Source: Phycisphaerae bacterium (GTDB taxonomy: Bacteria > Planctomycetota > Phycisphaerae > UBA1845 > Fen-1342). Taken from it: a stretch of 64,000 nt of DNA. Positions within the stretch are counted from its first letter, which is position 1; each line of letters opens with the position of its first letter. Both the position numbers and the translations under genes were made by a program. Location: NCBI GenBank assembly GCA_028279405.1, contig JANQNU010000010.1, forward strand, positions 1-64,000, read 5' to 3'. The notes under the pieces were generated by a model. The model was not told the DNA's origin and made no database searches. It was given only the letters and a program-made list of their open reading frames with translations. Of this stretch, positions 43,386 to 51,458 are shown piece by piece.

Positions 43386-44845
43386 ATGCGCCGACCCTGA
43401 CGCATGTCCCCAGCGCGACCCCGGTTCCGAGCGGGGTCCGTTCCGGCATTGCGACAACGCTGCTGTTGACGCAACGACTCTTCTCCGGACTGCTGGCCCT
43501 GACATTGATCTGGGGCGTGCTGTCGTTTCCGGCCTACAAGCAGATGCTGGCGGGCTACGCACCCGTGCTCGGCGGTGCGGCAGCGGCATGGTTTGCTACG
43601 CGCCCACGGATCGCCTCACGGCTGCTCGTCGTGCTGAACCTCCTGCGACCCGCGTACTTCGTCGGACTGCTGGCGGTCGTCGCGTTCGGTGTGCGGCTGG
43701 CATGTATCGTCGCTTTCGGGCAGGAGCCGGTAAACGACCACCGATACGCGCACGAAGCCGCATTGCGGATTCTGAACAATGAGGGCTACGGTCCGTCGGC
43801 GTACTATCCGCCGGGTATGGCGTTCTGGCTCGCGGGGGTTTACGCCCTTTTCGGGCCATCCGTTCGCGCGGCGCAACTGGTCAATTGCCTGATCGGTGCG
43901 GGCCTGGCCGCGCTCACCTACGGCGTGGGGCGCCGGGTCGGCTCGGAGGCCGTCGGGCGGGCGGCGGGCGCTACGATCGCGTTTTTTCCGAGCCTCGCAC
44001 TGTACGCCACCACCATCGGCTACGATCCGCTGTTGGCGCTGATATTCCTGACATGCGTATGGCTCCTGTTGCGCCGACATCCCGAGCACCATCACTGGAC
44101 CAATACCGTCGCGATCGGACTGCTGAGCGGCCTCGGCCTCTATCTCAAGCCGATCGGTCTATTCCTCCCGGGCCTCTACCTCGCCACGTACCTCGCATAC
44201 GGGCTGCGGCTGCAACAGGCCCTGCTCCGCGCGGCACTGATCGGCGCCCTCATGCTGGCCGTCATCAGCCCCTGGACAGTTCGCAACTACCGGCTGTTCC
44301 ACGAGATCATTCCCGTGACCACCTCGGGCGGCGTCGGCCTTTGGATCGCAAACAACCCCGACGCAACCGGCCTGTCGCTGCCGATTCCCCCGTTCCCCGC
44401 CGACGTGAACGAGTACCAGCGCGACCGAATCCTATGGCAGAAGGGATGGGACTACATCCGCAACGACCCGCTCCGCTTCGTTGCGATCCAGCTGCCGAAG
44501 GCGGCCTATCTATGGGGGACATCGTCTACGGTGATGGCGACCGTCTCCGCCGACCGCTTACCGCCGCGCGTCGAGCAGGCACTCAAGCTGATCATCAATA
44601 CGGCGTGGAGTACCCTCGTGGCCCTGTTGGCCTGGGGTGTGCTCCGCTACCGCACCACCGAGAACGTGCACCTGTTCTGGCCCGTACTCGCGTTCGTGGT
44701 GTACCTGTGGGGCGTGCACCTGTTCTACGAAGCCCAGAGCCGATACCACCTGCCCGTGCTGCCGATGCTGGCGGTGGCGGCCGCTTATGGCTGGGTCCGG
44801 GCGGTGCGGCGCGGTGTCGGCGGATTGGATGCGCGCAATGCTTGA
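43382..44845 (+). CDS. GT39/ArnT-like polytopic glycosyltransferase
   Basis: 487 residues from the ATG at 43382, which overlaps the methyltransferase stop. About eleven transmembrane helices; the first periplasmic loop has VNDHRYAHEAALRILNNEG and the YYPPGMAFWLAGVYALFG phrase of the PMT_2/ArnT (GT39, GT83) superfamily, which transfers sugars from polyprenyl-phosphate donors. Later GYDPLLALIFLTCVWLLLRR and LKPIGLFLPGLYLATYLAYG are typical. The acceptor may be the polysaccharide lipid or a protein. The pair methyltransferase-GT39 is transcribed away from the glycan operon. Confidence 0.9.
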   Translation: MNAPTLTHVPSATPVPSGVRSGIATTLLLTQRLFSGLLALTLIWGVLSFPAYKQMLAGYAPVLGGAAAAWFATRPRIASRLLVVLNLLRPAYFVGLLAVVAFGVRLACIVAFGQEPVNDHRYAHEAALRILNNEGYGPSAYYPPGMAFWLAGVYALFGPSVRAAQLVNCLIGAGLAALTYGVGRRVGSEAVGRAAGATIAFFPSLALYATTIGYDPLLALIFLTCVWLLLRRHPEHHHWTNTVAIGLLSGLGLYLKPIGLFLPGLYLATYLAYGLRLQQALLRAALIGALMLAVISPWTVRNYRLFHEIIPVTTSGGVGLWIANNPDATGLSLPIPPFPADVNEYQRDRILWQKGWDYIRNDPLRFVAIQLPKAAYLWGTSSTVMATVSADRLPPRVEQALKLIINTAWSTLVALLAWGVLRYRTTENVHLFWPVLAFVVYLWGVHLFYEAQSRYHLPVLPMLAVAAAYGWVRAVRRGVGGLDARNA

Positions 44846-45361
44846 TGCGAGCTGAGTGGTTCGTAGGCATTGTGAGGGGTTAAGAAGAGGAGAAGAAGGG
44901 CGGATCGGTCGGCCGGTTTCTCCAGGAGGAGGGGGTTGGGTTTCGAGCGAGGGGCCATCAAAGTATAGGAATCATCTAATTAATAAATCCGTCCTTGATG
45001 GCTGGAGAAAGATCCCGCCGGTATTGATCCGCCCTTATTCACATGTCAAAGGCACCGACAGACGTCCCTGTGTGTCGATGCCGGTGATGCCCGACTGGCC
45101 TCCTTGCGGCAGCCTGAACACCACAAGCGAGCGTCACCATAAACCCGAACTGTCTAGAATACCAGCGCTATTTTCCCAGGATTGCCAAGTCGTCCCGTAA
45201 TTTGGGGTAAAGAAGTTGCGGATTCCCGAAAGCATGTACATATATAGGGGTCGCCGGCGATCAGGGATTCAGCATGTTGTAGTCTGATGAAAACTACACC
45301 AGGGAGACAAATGGCGACCGCTTTTACCGTTTTTTTCCCGAAACCCCCTTGATGACCCAGC
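44846..45361. other. Intergenic island, relatively AT-rich, no gene
   Basis: 516 bp without a convincing gene. It is more AT-rich than its surroundings (ATCTAATTAATAAATCC near 44974 and GTACATATATAGG near 45236), has a GGAGGAGGGGG purine run near 44923 and the inverted repeat TGTAGT/ACTACA (45278-45298). A 13-codon frame with a fair ribosome site (45311-45352, peptide MATAFTVFFPKPP) ends the stretch. I cannot say what it is. Confidence 0.5.
45278..45298. repeat. Small inverted repeat TGTAGT/ACTACA
   Basis: Six-bp arms with a 9-nt loop in the otherwise unexplained island, followed by CCAGGGAGACAA and a tiny frame. It could be a transcript hairpin but has no terminator features. Confidence 0.35.
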
Positions 45362-45895
45362 TTACGGCCGGAGGTTGCCGTTACCGACGCGCTGCAGCAC
45401 TTTTCGCAGCAGCAGGTAGTTCGCGCCGCGATAACGCGTCACTTCGGCGGAAATCACGAACTCGTTGGACGTGGAGGTCGCCGCGGCGCGCTCCAGCGCC
45501 TCCAGCAACTCGCACGGCAACAGCTGCATCTTGCGCGGCTCCTTCTCTCCTTCGAGTGTCAGCACGAAGAACGACGTGCCGTCCTCGAGCACGAGTCGAC
45601 CGCTTCGCTCGACCAGGGTCCGTCCTTCGAGGATCAGCGGCCGACCACCTTCCGCAGTCCGCGCGCCGGGAATCGGAACCAGGCCCTTGTCGCTGGTGTG
45701 GTGGGAAACGATTGGCGCAGGCCGCTCGCGATCGCGCAAAAGGTTTTGCAGGATCTCGACCTGCTTCGGCGTCCGACGGGCCGGTGGAGCCGAACGCACC
45801 GGTTGGGACGCGGGCGGGTTTTCCTTCGGAGGAGATTCCTGGGGGCCTGGCCAGAACACGAACACGAGAGCCAGCACTGCAAATTTTGCCGTCAT
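45362..45895 (-). CDS. Hypothetical exported protein
   Basis: 177 residues with a short signal peptide (MTAKFAVLALVFVFWPGPQ) and AGGAGG 7 nt before the ATG. A Pro/Ser/Ala-rich segment (ESPPKENPPASQPVRSAPP) precedes a compact domain with LILEGRTLVERSGRLVLEDG and the LEALERAAATSTSNEFVISA and VTRYRGANYLLLRKVL strands, likely beta-rich. The pattern of paired glycines resembles a small extracellular beta domain but I recognise no family. It is divergent from the NeuD-like gene at 45987 with only 91 nt between, and may share control with it. Confidence 0.75.
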   Translation of the reverse strand: MTAKFAVLALVFVFWPGPQESPPKENPPASQPVRSAPPARRTPKQVEILQNLLRDRERPAPIVSHHTSDKGLVPIPGARTAEGGRPLILEGRTLVERSGRLVLEDGTSFFVLTLEGEKEPRKMQLLPCELLEALERAAATSTSNEFVISAEVTRYRGANYLLLRKVLQRVGNGNLRP

Positions 45896-45986
45896 GGCGT
45901 TGCCTCCTGAAACTTTGTTCCCCGGATCGTAGACATCGTATCGGCTTTTGCGGACCTGGGCAGCGGATCGGGTCGATATTTGGTAT

Positions 45987-46667
45987 ATGCGGAAACTTGC
46001 GATTTATGGTGCAGGCGGGCTCGGGCGACTCGTGCTCGACATCGTTCGACGGGGCCAGCAGTTTGAGCCCGTCGGCTTTCTCGATTCCGATCCGGCGCGA
46101 ATCGGTGACGTGGTCGAAGGCGTCCCCGTCCTCGGCGGCTTCGAGGTCAGCGCACGGCTCCACGAGCAAGGGGTGACCGATGCCGTCGTCGCGATCGGCG
46201 ACAACCATACCCGGACCGTGATCGCGACCTTCATGCGGGACACCGGGTTCCGCTGGGCGTCGATCATCGACCCGACCGCGGTGATCGCCGCCAATGCGCT
46301 GATCTCTCCACATTGCATCGTTGGCCCGAAGGCGATCGTGTGTGTGCACGCACGCGTGGGCCCATTGTCCGTAATCTCGTCCGGCGCGATCGTCGAGCAC
46401 GACTGTGTGCTGGACGAGGGTGTCTTCCTGCACCCAGCGGTTCGACTGGCCGGCGGCGTTCAGGTCGGCGACCGGGCCATCCTCGACGTCGGGGCCAGCG
46501 TCATCCCCGGCCGCTGCATTTCCGCCGACAGCTATGTCGGTGCCGGTGCCGTTGTCATTCGCGATGTCGCCGAGGGCGCGCGCGTCGCCGGCGTCCCGGC
46601 GCGAGCAGTCCCCACGACGCCGCAAGGCCTGCCGCGAGCCGAGCGACTCAACCAATTCCTGCCCTAG
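45987..46667 (+). CDS. NeuD/PglD-family sugar O- or N-acyltransferase
   Basis: 226 residues from ATG 45987. The first 75 residues are a Rossmann-like domain (MRKLAIYGAGGLGRLVLDIV, VGFLDSDP), and the rest is a left-handed beta-helix of hexapeptide repeats (IIDPTAVIAANALISPHCIV, VFLHPAVRLAGGVQVGDRA) with His residues in IVEHDC as in PglD/NeuD. These enzymes acetylate sialic acid or UDP-4-amino-sugars. No strong ribosome site is seen. Nearness to the glycan operon suggests it modifies a sugar destined for it, but it is not in the same transcript. Confidence 0.9.
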   Translation: MRKLAIYGAGGLGRLVLDIVRRGQQFEPVGFLDSDPARIGDVVEGVPVLGGFEVSARLHEQGVTDAVVAIGDNHTRTVIATFMRDTGFRWASIIDPTAVIAANALISPHCIVGPKAIVCVHARVGPLSVISSGAIVEHDCVLDEGVFLHPAVRLAGGVQVGDRAILDVGASVIPGRCISADSYVGAGAVVIRDVAEGARVAGVPARAVPTTPQGLPRAERLNQFLP

Positions 46668-46881
46668 ACCCGCCCCCACATCAGCGTCACGACGTCGGCA
46701 CCAGCGAAGACCCGCCGACGGCAACGCGCGCGTTGCATCCAGCTGCCGCCGGGATCGAGTACACTGAGTCGAGCGGATTCGGCCCACCGGGTGCGCGTCC
46801 CGCGCGACGCGGTCAGCAAGTGCCGGGTCCGGATTCGGTCTGAGTCTCCGAGTATCTCTGGGTAACGGGCGAGCGGTAGGC

Positions 46882-48069
46882 ATGAAATATCTGGTCATCA
46901 TTCCCTCCGGCATTAGCGATTACCCCTGCGCCGACCTCGATGGTCGTACACCGTTGCAGGCCGCGGAAACCCCGCTGCTCGACCGTCTCTCGCTGACCGG
47001 TCGGATGGGTACGGCCACGATGTTCGTTGACCCGGACGCGGTCGAGGCAGAAATCACGCTCCTGGCGGCACTCGGGTACGACCCGCGTGAATACGTGGCG
47101 GGATGCGGTGCCCTCGAGGCGTTGGGCCGGGGATTGGAGGCGCGCGATGGCCTGTACCTGCGATGCGACCTGGTCACGATCGCGGAGGGAATGCTCTCCG
47201 ACCTTGCCGTGGGGCACCTGACGGAAACCGAGGGCCGCGGCCTGCTCGAGGCGCTACAACCCCTGGCCCGTGAGAAAAATATCGAGCTGATCGCGGGAGA
47301 TCGGCACCGACACACCGCTTTCATGGAAGGGCTCCGGCCCGACGCGCGGCTTCGGCTGTACTCGCCGCAGCTCGCGCTGAACGGAAAGGTCAAGCGTTTT
47401 CTGCCCGGTGGCCGCGACGCGTCAGCGTTGCGCTCGTTCGTTTGGGAAGCAGTACCCGTGCTGGATGCCCATGACATCAATACGGTCCGCAAGGATCTGG
47501 GCGAGAACCCGGCCAACGGCGTCTGGGTTTATGGCGCGGGCGGCCTGCCCGTAGCCCCGTCGTTTTCGGAACGGTACGGGCTCCGGGGCTGTATCGTCGC
47601 CGGGACGGCGGTTGCGCGCGGTTGCGGCAAACTGATCGGGCTCGCGACCCCGGACATTGCCGGGGCGAGCGGCCTGGCCGATACGAACCTCGCGGCCAAA
47701 CGAGACTGCGCCACTGAGGCGCTGTCGGCGTACGATATCGTTTTCGTCCAGGTGGAGGGTGCGGACGAGACCGGTCATGCGGGCGACGTCGCGGGAAAGG
47801 TAGCGTTCCTGGAGCACCTGGAACGCGATCTCGTGGCACCGTTGCTGGATCGGCTGGCCATGCACGACGCGTGGCGTTTCATGCTGCTGCCCGACCGCAT
47901 GACGAGTGTTCAGACACGCCGACACGAAGCGGAACCAATCCCTTTCGTGATGAGCGGTGCGGGGATCGAGTCGAATCGCGGCGGCACATTCGACGAGGCC
48001 ACCGCAGCGGTCGGTGAGCTGCATGTGGACCGTGGCTGGGACCTGCTGGAGTACTTCCTCAAGCGCTAG
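46882..48069 (+). CDS. ApgM-family phosphoglycerate-mutase-like protein, catalytic residues lost
   Basis: 395 residues with the overall pattern of archaeal-type cofactor-independent phosphoglycerate mutase (COG3635): DGRTPLQAAETPLLDRLSLTG, ALGYDPREYVAGCGALEALG, AGDRHRH and VEGADETGHAGDVAGKVAFL. Key positions differ. The metal-binding DG(M/A) start reads IPSGISD, so the first Asp is Ser9; the nucleophilic Ser-Asp (normally GSDVAN before LGYD) aligns to EAEITL, so Ser is Ala56 and Asp is Glu57; the late DH ligand pair reads PDRMTS, with Arg for His. Only part of the metal site (DE..H) remains. The protein is full length with good codons, so a pseudoenzyme or changed function is more likely than a dying gene. 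Confidence 0.8.
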   Translation: MKYLVIIPSGISDYPCADLDGRTPLQAAETPLLDRLSLTGRMGTATMFVDPDAVEAEITLLAALGYDPREYVAGCGALEALGRGLEARDGLYLRCDLVTIAEGMLSDLAVGHLTETEGRGLLEALQPLAREKNIELIAGDRHRHTAFMEGLRPDARLRLYSPQLALNGKVKRFLPGGRDASALRSFVWEAVPVLDAHDINTVRKDLGENPANGVWVYGAGGLPVAPSFSERYGLRGCIVAGTAVARGCGKLIGLATPDIAGASGLADTNLAAKRDCATEALSAYDIVFVQVEGADETGHAGDVAGKVAFLEHLERDLVAPLLDRLAMHDAWRFMLLPDRMTSVQTRRHEAEPIPFVMSGAGIESNRGGTFDEATAAVGELHVDRGWDLLEYFLKR

Positions 48070-48136
48070 CCCGCACATGAGTGACCTGAGATGCCAGGGG
48101 GAGATGATGGAGAGGCAAGAATGTTTGCTGTCCAGT

Positions 48137-48165
48137 TTGACCTTCGGCTTGCGGGTGCTTATAAA
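48137..48165 (+). promoter_or_regulatory. Sigma70-type promoter of the VgrG module
   Basis: TTGACC (48137-48142), 17-nt spacer, TATAAA (48160-48165). The start would be near 48172, about 70 nt before the vgrG ATG. No other promoter-like signal is evident between the five genes that follow, whose spacing is -4 to about 60 nt. Confidence 0.65.
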
Positions 48166-48241
48166 CGATTGGGCTCCCGCCCTTTGCACCCCCGGTCTAC
48201 AATGATCTTCATCATGGATTCCCTGCGTACAGGAGCAGCCG

Positions 48242-50524
48242 ATGCCCACGAATGAAGTTGCGCGCTCTGCCAAGATGGCCGACTTCCTCTTCAAGGTCGG
48301 TAGCCACGAGAACGAGGCATTGCGGGTTGTCGCGTTCGAAGGGACTGAAGCGATCAGTGAGCTGTTTGAGCTGCGGCTAGAACTGGCCGTCGCCGGTCCG
48401 GAGATCGCGTTCGACAGCGTGATCGGGAAAGGCTGCTCACTGACGATCACCGGCCAGCACGGCATCCGCGAAATCAACGGCATGGTCCGCTCGTTCGAGC
48501 GAACTGGTGAATCAGGTCAATACACGTATTACGTGGCCATCATCGTCCCGTTGCAATGGCAGCTGACCCAGCGTAAGCGCAGCCGGATCTTCCAGGAACA
48601 CAACTGCCCGGACATGACCGTGCCGGGAATCATCAAGAAGGTACTGACCGACGCCGGCATTCCGTCCGACGCGTTCCGTTTTGCGCTCCAGGGCAAGTAT
48701 GTGGCGCGCGAATACGTCGTCCAGTACTGCGAGTCAGAGCACGACTTCGTCAAGCGACTGATGGAAGACGAAGGAATCTTCTTCTTCTACGAACACAAGG
48801 ACGGCAAACACGTCATGGTGTTCGGCGATACCGTGACCGCGCACGTCGCGAACCCGGTCGGCGCCGAGTTCCCCTACCGAGACCCGAGCGGCCTGATCTC
48901 CGAAGATCCGTTCACCGAGCAGATTCACAAGGTCCGCATGCGTGAGGAGCTGCAGATCGGCAACGTGGCACTGCGCGACTTCAACTTTCAGAAGCCGCAG
49001 CAGGATATGCAGGCCGCTTCCGCGGCGGCGGATCAAACCAGCTTCATCGACTACGACTATGTCGGGCTCTACGACGAGAAGGGCGCTGGAGGCCACTTTT
49101 CGCAAGTCCGGCTCGAGCAATATCAGGCCGGACGGCTCGTGCACGAGATGGAAGGCAATGTCCGTGGTTGCACGCCGGGTTTTCGATTCACGCTCAAGGA
49201 GCACCCCAACGAGACGCTGAACGACAAGGAATACACGATCGTCCGCGTCTTCCATCGCGGGCAGGAAACCCAAGCAACCGAAGAGGCCGCAAGCCCGGAG
49301 GGCGCCGCCTACACGGCCGAATTGCTCACGATGCCCGGCGACATCGTGTTTCGCCCGCAACGAACGACGCCGCGACCGGTGATCCACGGCACGCAGACGG
49401 CGTTCGTTGTCGGACCGACCGGTGAGGAAATCTACACCGACAAGTACGGGCGCGTGAAAGTCCAGTTCCACTGGGATATCGAAGGCGTGCTCGACGAGAA
49501 CAGCTCTTGCTGGATTCGCGTCAGCCAGGGTTGGGCCGGCGGGCAGTACGGCATGATGTTCCTGCCACGGGTCGGCCAGGAAGTCGTCGTCGACTTCCTC
49601 AATGGCAACCCCGACCATCCGTTGATTGTCGGCCGAGTCTTCAACAATGACCTGATGCCGCCCTATGCGCTGCCGAAGGAAAAGACCAAGAGCACGATCA
49701 AGACCAACACGTCCAAAGGCAAGGGAAGCAACGAAATCCGCTTCGAGGACGCTTCGGGCAAGGAACAGCTCCTGCTGCACGCGCAGCGGCAGCTCGACAT
49801 CCACGTGCGCGCCAACCGCCTCGACACGACCGGCGGCGACTACCACGTGCATACAACGGGCAAGAAGTACGAGTACTGCAAGGACGAGAGCCACATCGAG
49901 GTCAAGCTCGATCAACTGCAGAAGGTCGGCGGCAGCGTCTTCACCGAAATCACCAGCGACTACGGTTTGAAGGTCGGCTCCAACATGAGCCAGGATGTCG
50001 GCGGCAAGCTCTACATCAAGTCCACCGGTGATATGGTGCTCGAGTCGACCGCCGGCATCACGCTCAAGTGCGGCGGCAACCTCGTCAAGATCGACCCGAG
50101 CGGCGTCACGATTCTGGGCACAATGGTCAAGATCAACAGCGGCGGCGCTGGCGCTAGCGGCCAGGCAGTCGCGCTGACCGCTCCCGAAGAGGCAGGGACC
50201 GCCGAGAAGGTCGAGCCCGGAAAGGACGTCACCTACACCAAGGCCGGTCAGACGATCAAGGCGCTCAGTGGCATCGACCCGGTCACGCCGACCCGTGAGG
50301 TCGAAGAGGAGGAACTGCTCACGTCCTGGGTCGAGATCGAGATGGTCGACGAAGATGGTCAGCCATGGGCCAACGAATACTACGAAGTCACACGTAAGGA
50401 CGGCAAGGTCATCAAGGGATACCTCAACTCGAAGGGACAAGCCCGGATCCGTCTGCTGAAACCGGAAGCGGTCGACGTCAGCTTCCCCAATCTGGATCAG
50501 GAGGCGTGGGAGCAGGTCTCCTAG
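48242..50524 (+). CDS. vgrG: VgrG (TssI) spike protein with C-terminal extension
   Basis: 760 residues; AGGAG is 6 nt before the ATG. The first 370 residues are the gp27-like part (FELRLELAVAGPEIAFDSVIGK, VQYCESEHDFVKRLMEDEGI) and about 390-470 the gp5 OB-fold (DKYGRVKVQFHWDIEGVLDE, CWIRVSQGWAGGQYGMMFLP, GQEVVVDFLNGNPDHPLIVG), both standard for type VI VgrG. A beta-helix-type needle follows (GGKLYIKSTGDMVLESTAGI, residues about 560-640). Residues about 695-760 (VEIEMVDEDGQPWANEYYEV, YLNSKGQARIRLLKPEA) are an extra transthyretin-like domain that probably carries cargo. First gene of a five-gene module; no sheath, tube or baseplate genes are in the window. Confidence 0.93.
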   Translation: MPTNEVARSAKMADFLFKVGSHENEALRVVAFEGTEAISELFELRLELAVAGPEIAFDSVIGKGCSLTITGQHGIREINGMVRSFERTGESGQYTYYVAIIVPLQWQLTQRKRSRIFQEHNCPDMTVPGIIKKVLTDAGIPSDAFRFALQGKYVAREYVVQYCESEHDFVKRLMEDEGIFFFYEHKDGKHVMVFGDTVTAHVANPVGAEFPYRDPSGLISEDPFTEQIHKVRMREELQIGNVALRDFNFQKPQQDMQAASAAADQTSFIDYDYVGLYDEKGAGGHFSQVRLEQYQAGRLVHEMEGNVRGCTPGFRFTLKEHPNETLNDKEYTIVRVFHRGQETQATEEAASPEGAAYTAELLTMPGDIVFRPQRTTPRPVIHGTQTAFVVGPTGEEIYTDKYGRVKVQFHWDIEGVLDENSSCWIRVSQGWAGGQYGMMFLPRVGQEVVVDFLNGNPDHPLIVGRVFNNDLMPPYALPKEKTKSTIKTNTSKGKGSNEIRFEDASGKEQLLLHAQRQLDIHVRANRLDTTGGDYHVHTTGKKYEYCKDESHIEVKLDQLQKVGGSVFTEITSDYGLKVGSNMSQDVGGKLYIKSTGDMVLESTAGITLKCGGNLVKIDPSGVTILGTMVKINSGGAGASGQAVALTAPEEAGTAEKVEPGKDVTYTKAGQTIKALSGIDPVTPTREVEEEELLTSWVEIEMVDEDGQPWANEYYEVTRKDGKVIKGYLNSKGQARIRLLKPEAVDVSFPNLDQEAWEQVS

Positions 50525-50551
50525 ACGCTGCATCCCGCATCGGAGAAGACC

Positions 50552-51400
50552 ATGGGAATCGGTTCGGATGACATCAGTCGACGGTTGGCGGCCGAAATGG
50601 AAAAGGCCAAGGCCGCCAAGGAACAAGCGTCGGCGGTCCAACAAACGGCCGGCAACGACCCGCAGGACGCGTTCAGTGAGCGGCTCAAGAAGGCCGGTCA
50701 GCCGTCGGCTACGCAGGATAACGAGAACGGCGAACAGCCCGAGGAACCCGGCGGTCCGGTCGGCCAAGGCGACTACATCGTCCGTAGCGGCGATTGCGTT
50801 TCCAGCGTCGCAAACGAGAAAGGCTACTTCTGGAAGACGATCTGGAACGAGCCGGCGAATCAGGAAGTCAAGGAGACCCGGGTGGATCCCAATGTGCTCC
50901 TGCCCGGCGACCGATTGACGATTCCCGACAAACGTCGAAAAGACGTATCGGTACCGGCTGAAGCACGTCACCGCTTCAAACGCCTCGGCGAACCGGCGAA
51001 GTTCCACGTGCGACTCATGGCCGACGGCGAAGCACTGTGCAATCAGCCGTACAAGGTGAAGATCGACCACAAGCCCGGCCCTGACGGCACCACGGACGCC
51101 GACGGGAATGTCAGCTTCCCGATTCCGGGCAAGACCGACAAGATCGAGTTGCTCGTCGGCGAAGGCGACAACCAGCGCGAGTACGTGTTCGAACTGGGTG
51201 AGATGGCGCCGCTCAGCGAGATCCGCGGAGTTCAGCAACGGCTGCGGGCACTGGGCTACCCGATCGAACAGATTACGGATGAACTCGATGAACCGACAAA
51301 GCAGGCACTGATCAAGTTCCAGCAGGACGAGGCGCTCGACGTGACCGGCGAGCCGGACGAGAAGACACGTGCCCGGATCCGAGAGGTGTTCGGCGGCTGA
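50552..51400 (+). CDS. LysM and peptidoglycan-binding-domain protein of the VgrG module
   Basis: 282 residues; GGAG is 6 nt before the ATG. Residues 1-65 are a charged, Gln/Ala-rich coil without signal peptide. A LysM domain (YIVRSGDCVSSVANEKGYFW ... NVLLPGDRLTIPD, about 72-128) is followed by a transthyretin-like beta domain (KFHVRLMADGEALCNQPYKV, about 148-220) related to the VgrG C-terminal extension, and a C-terminal PG_binding_1 domain (VQQRLRALGYPIEQITDELD, about 227-282). The lack of a signal peptide, and its place right behind vgrG, suggest loading onto the spike: a cell-wall-binding tip or chaperone. It starts 28 nt after vgrG. Confidence 0.88.
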   Translation: MGIGSDDISRRLAAEMEKAKAAKEQASAVQQTAGNDPQDAFSERLKKAGQPSATQDNENGEQPEEPGGPVGQGDYIVRSGDCVSSVANEKGYFWKTIWNEPANQEVKETRVDPNVLLPGDRLTIPDKRRKDVSVPAEARHRFKRLGEPAKFHVRLMADGEALCNQPYKVKIDHKPGPDGTTDADGNVSFPIPGKTDKIELLVGEGDNQREYVFELGEMAPLSEIRGVQQRLRALGYPIEQITDELDEPTKQALIKFQQDEALDVTGEPDEKTRARIREVFGG

Positions 51401-51458
51401 TTGCCGATCGACTCACGCGGCGCGGACGACGACGACCAAGAGAGGTAGAGCGAGATCA

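Noticed and set aside
45311-45352. 13-codon frame (MATAFTVFFPKPP) with a GGGAG site
   Set aside because: Too short and unsupported by any regulatory target or conserved pattern to call a leader peptide; noted only in the description of the island.
48734-51238. 834-codon open frame on the minus strand opposite vgrG and the LysM gene
   Set aside because: It spans two clear plus-strand genes and their spacer, has no recognisable motif, and the plus strand shows VgrG and LysM motifs with ribosome sites.
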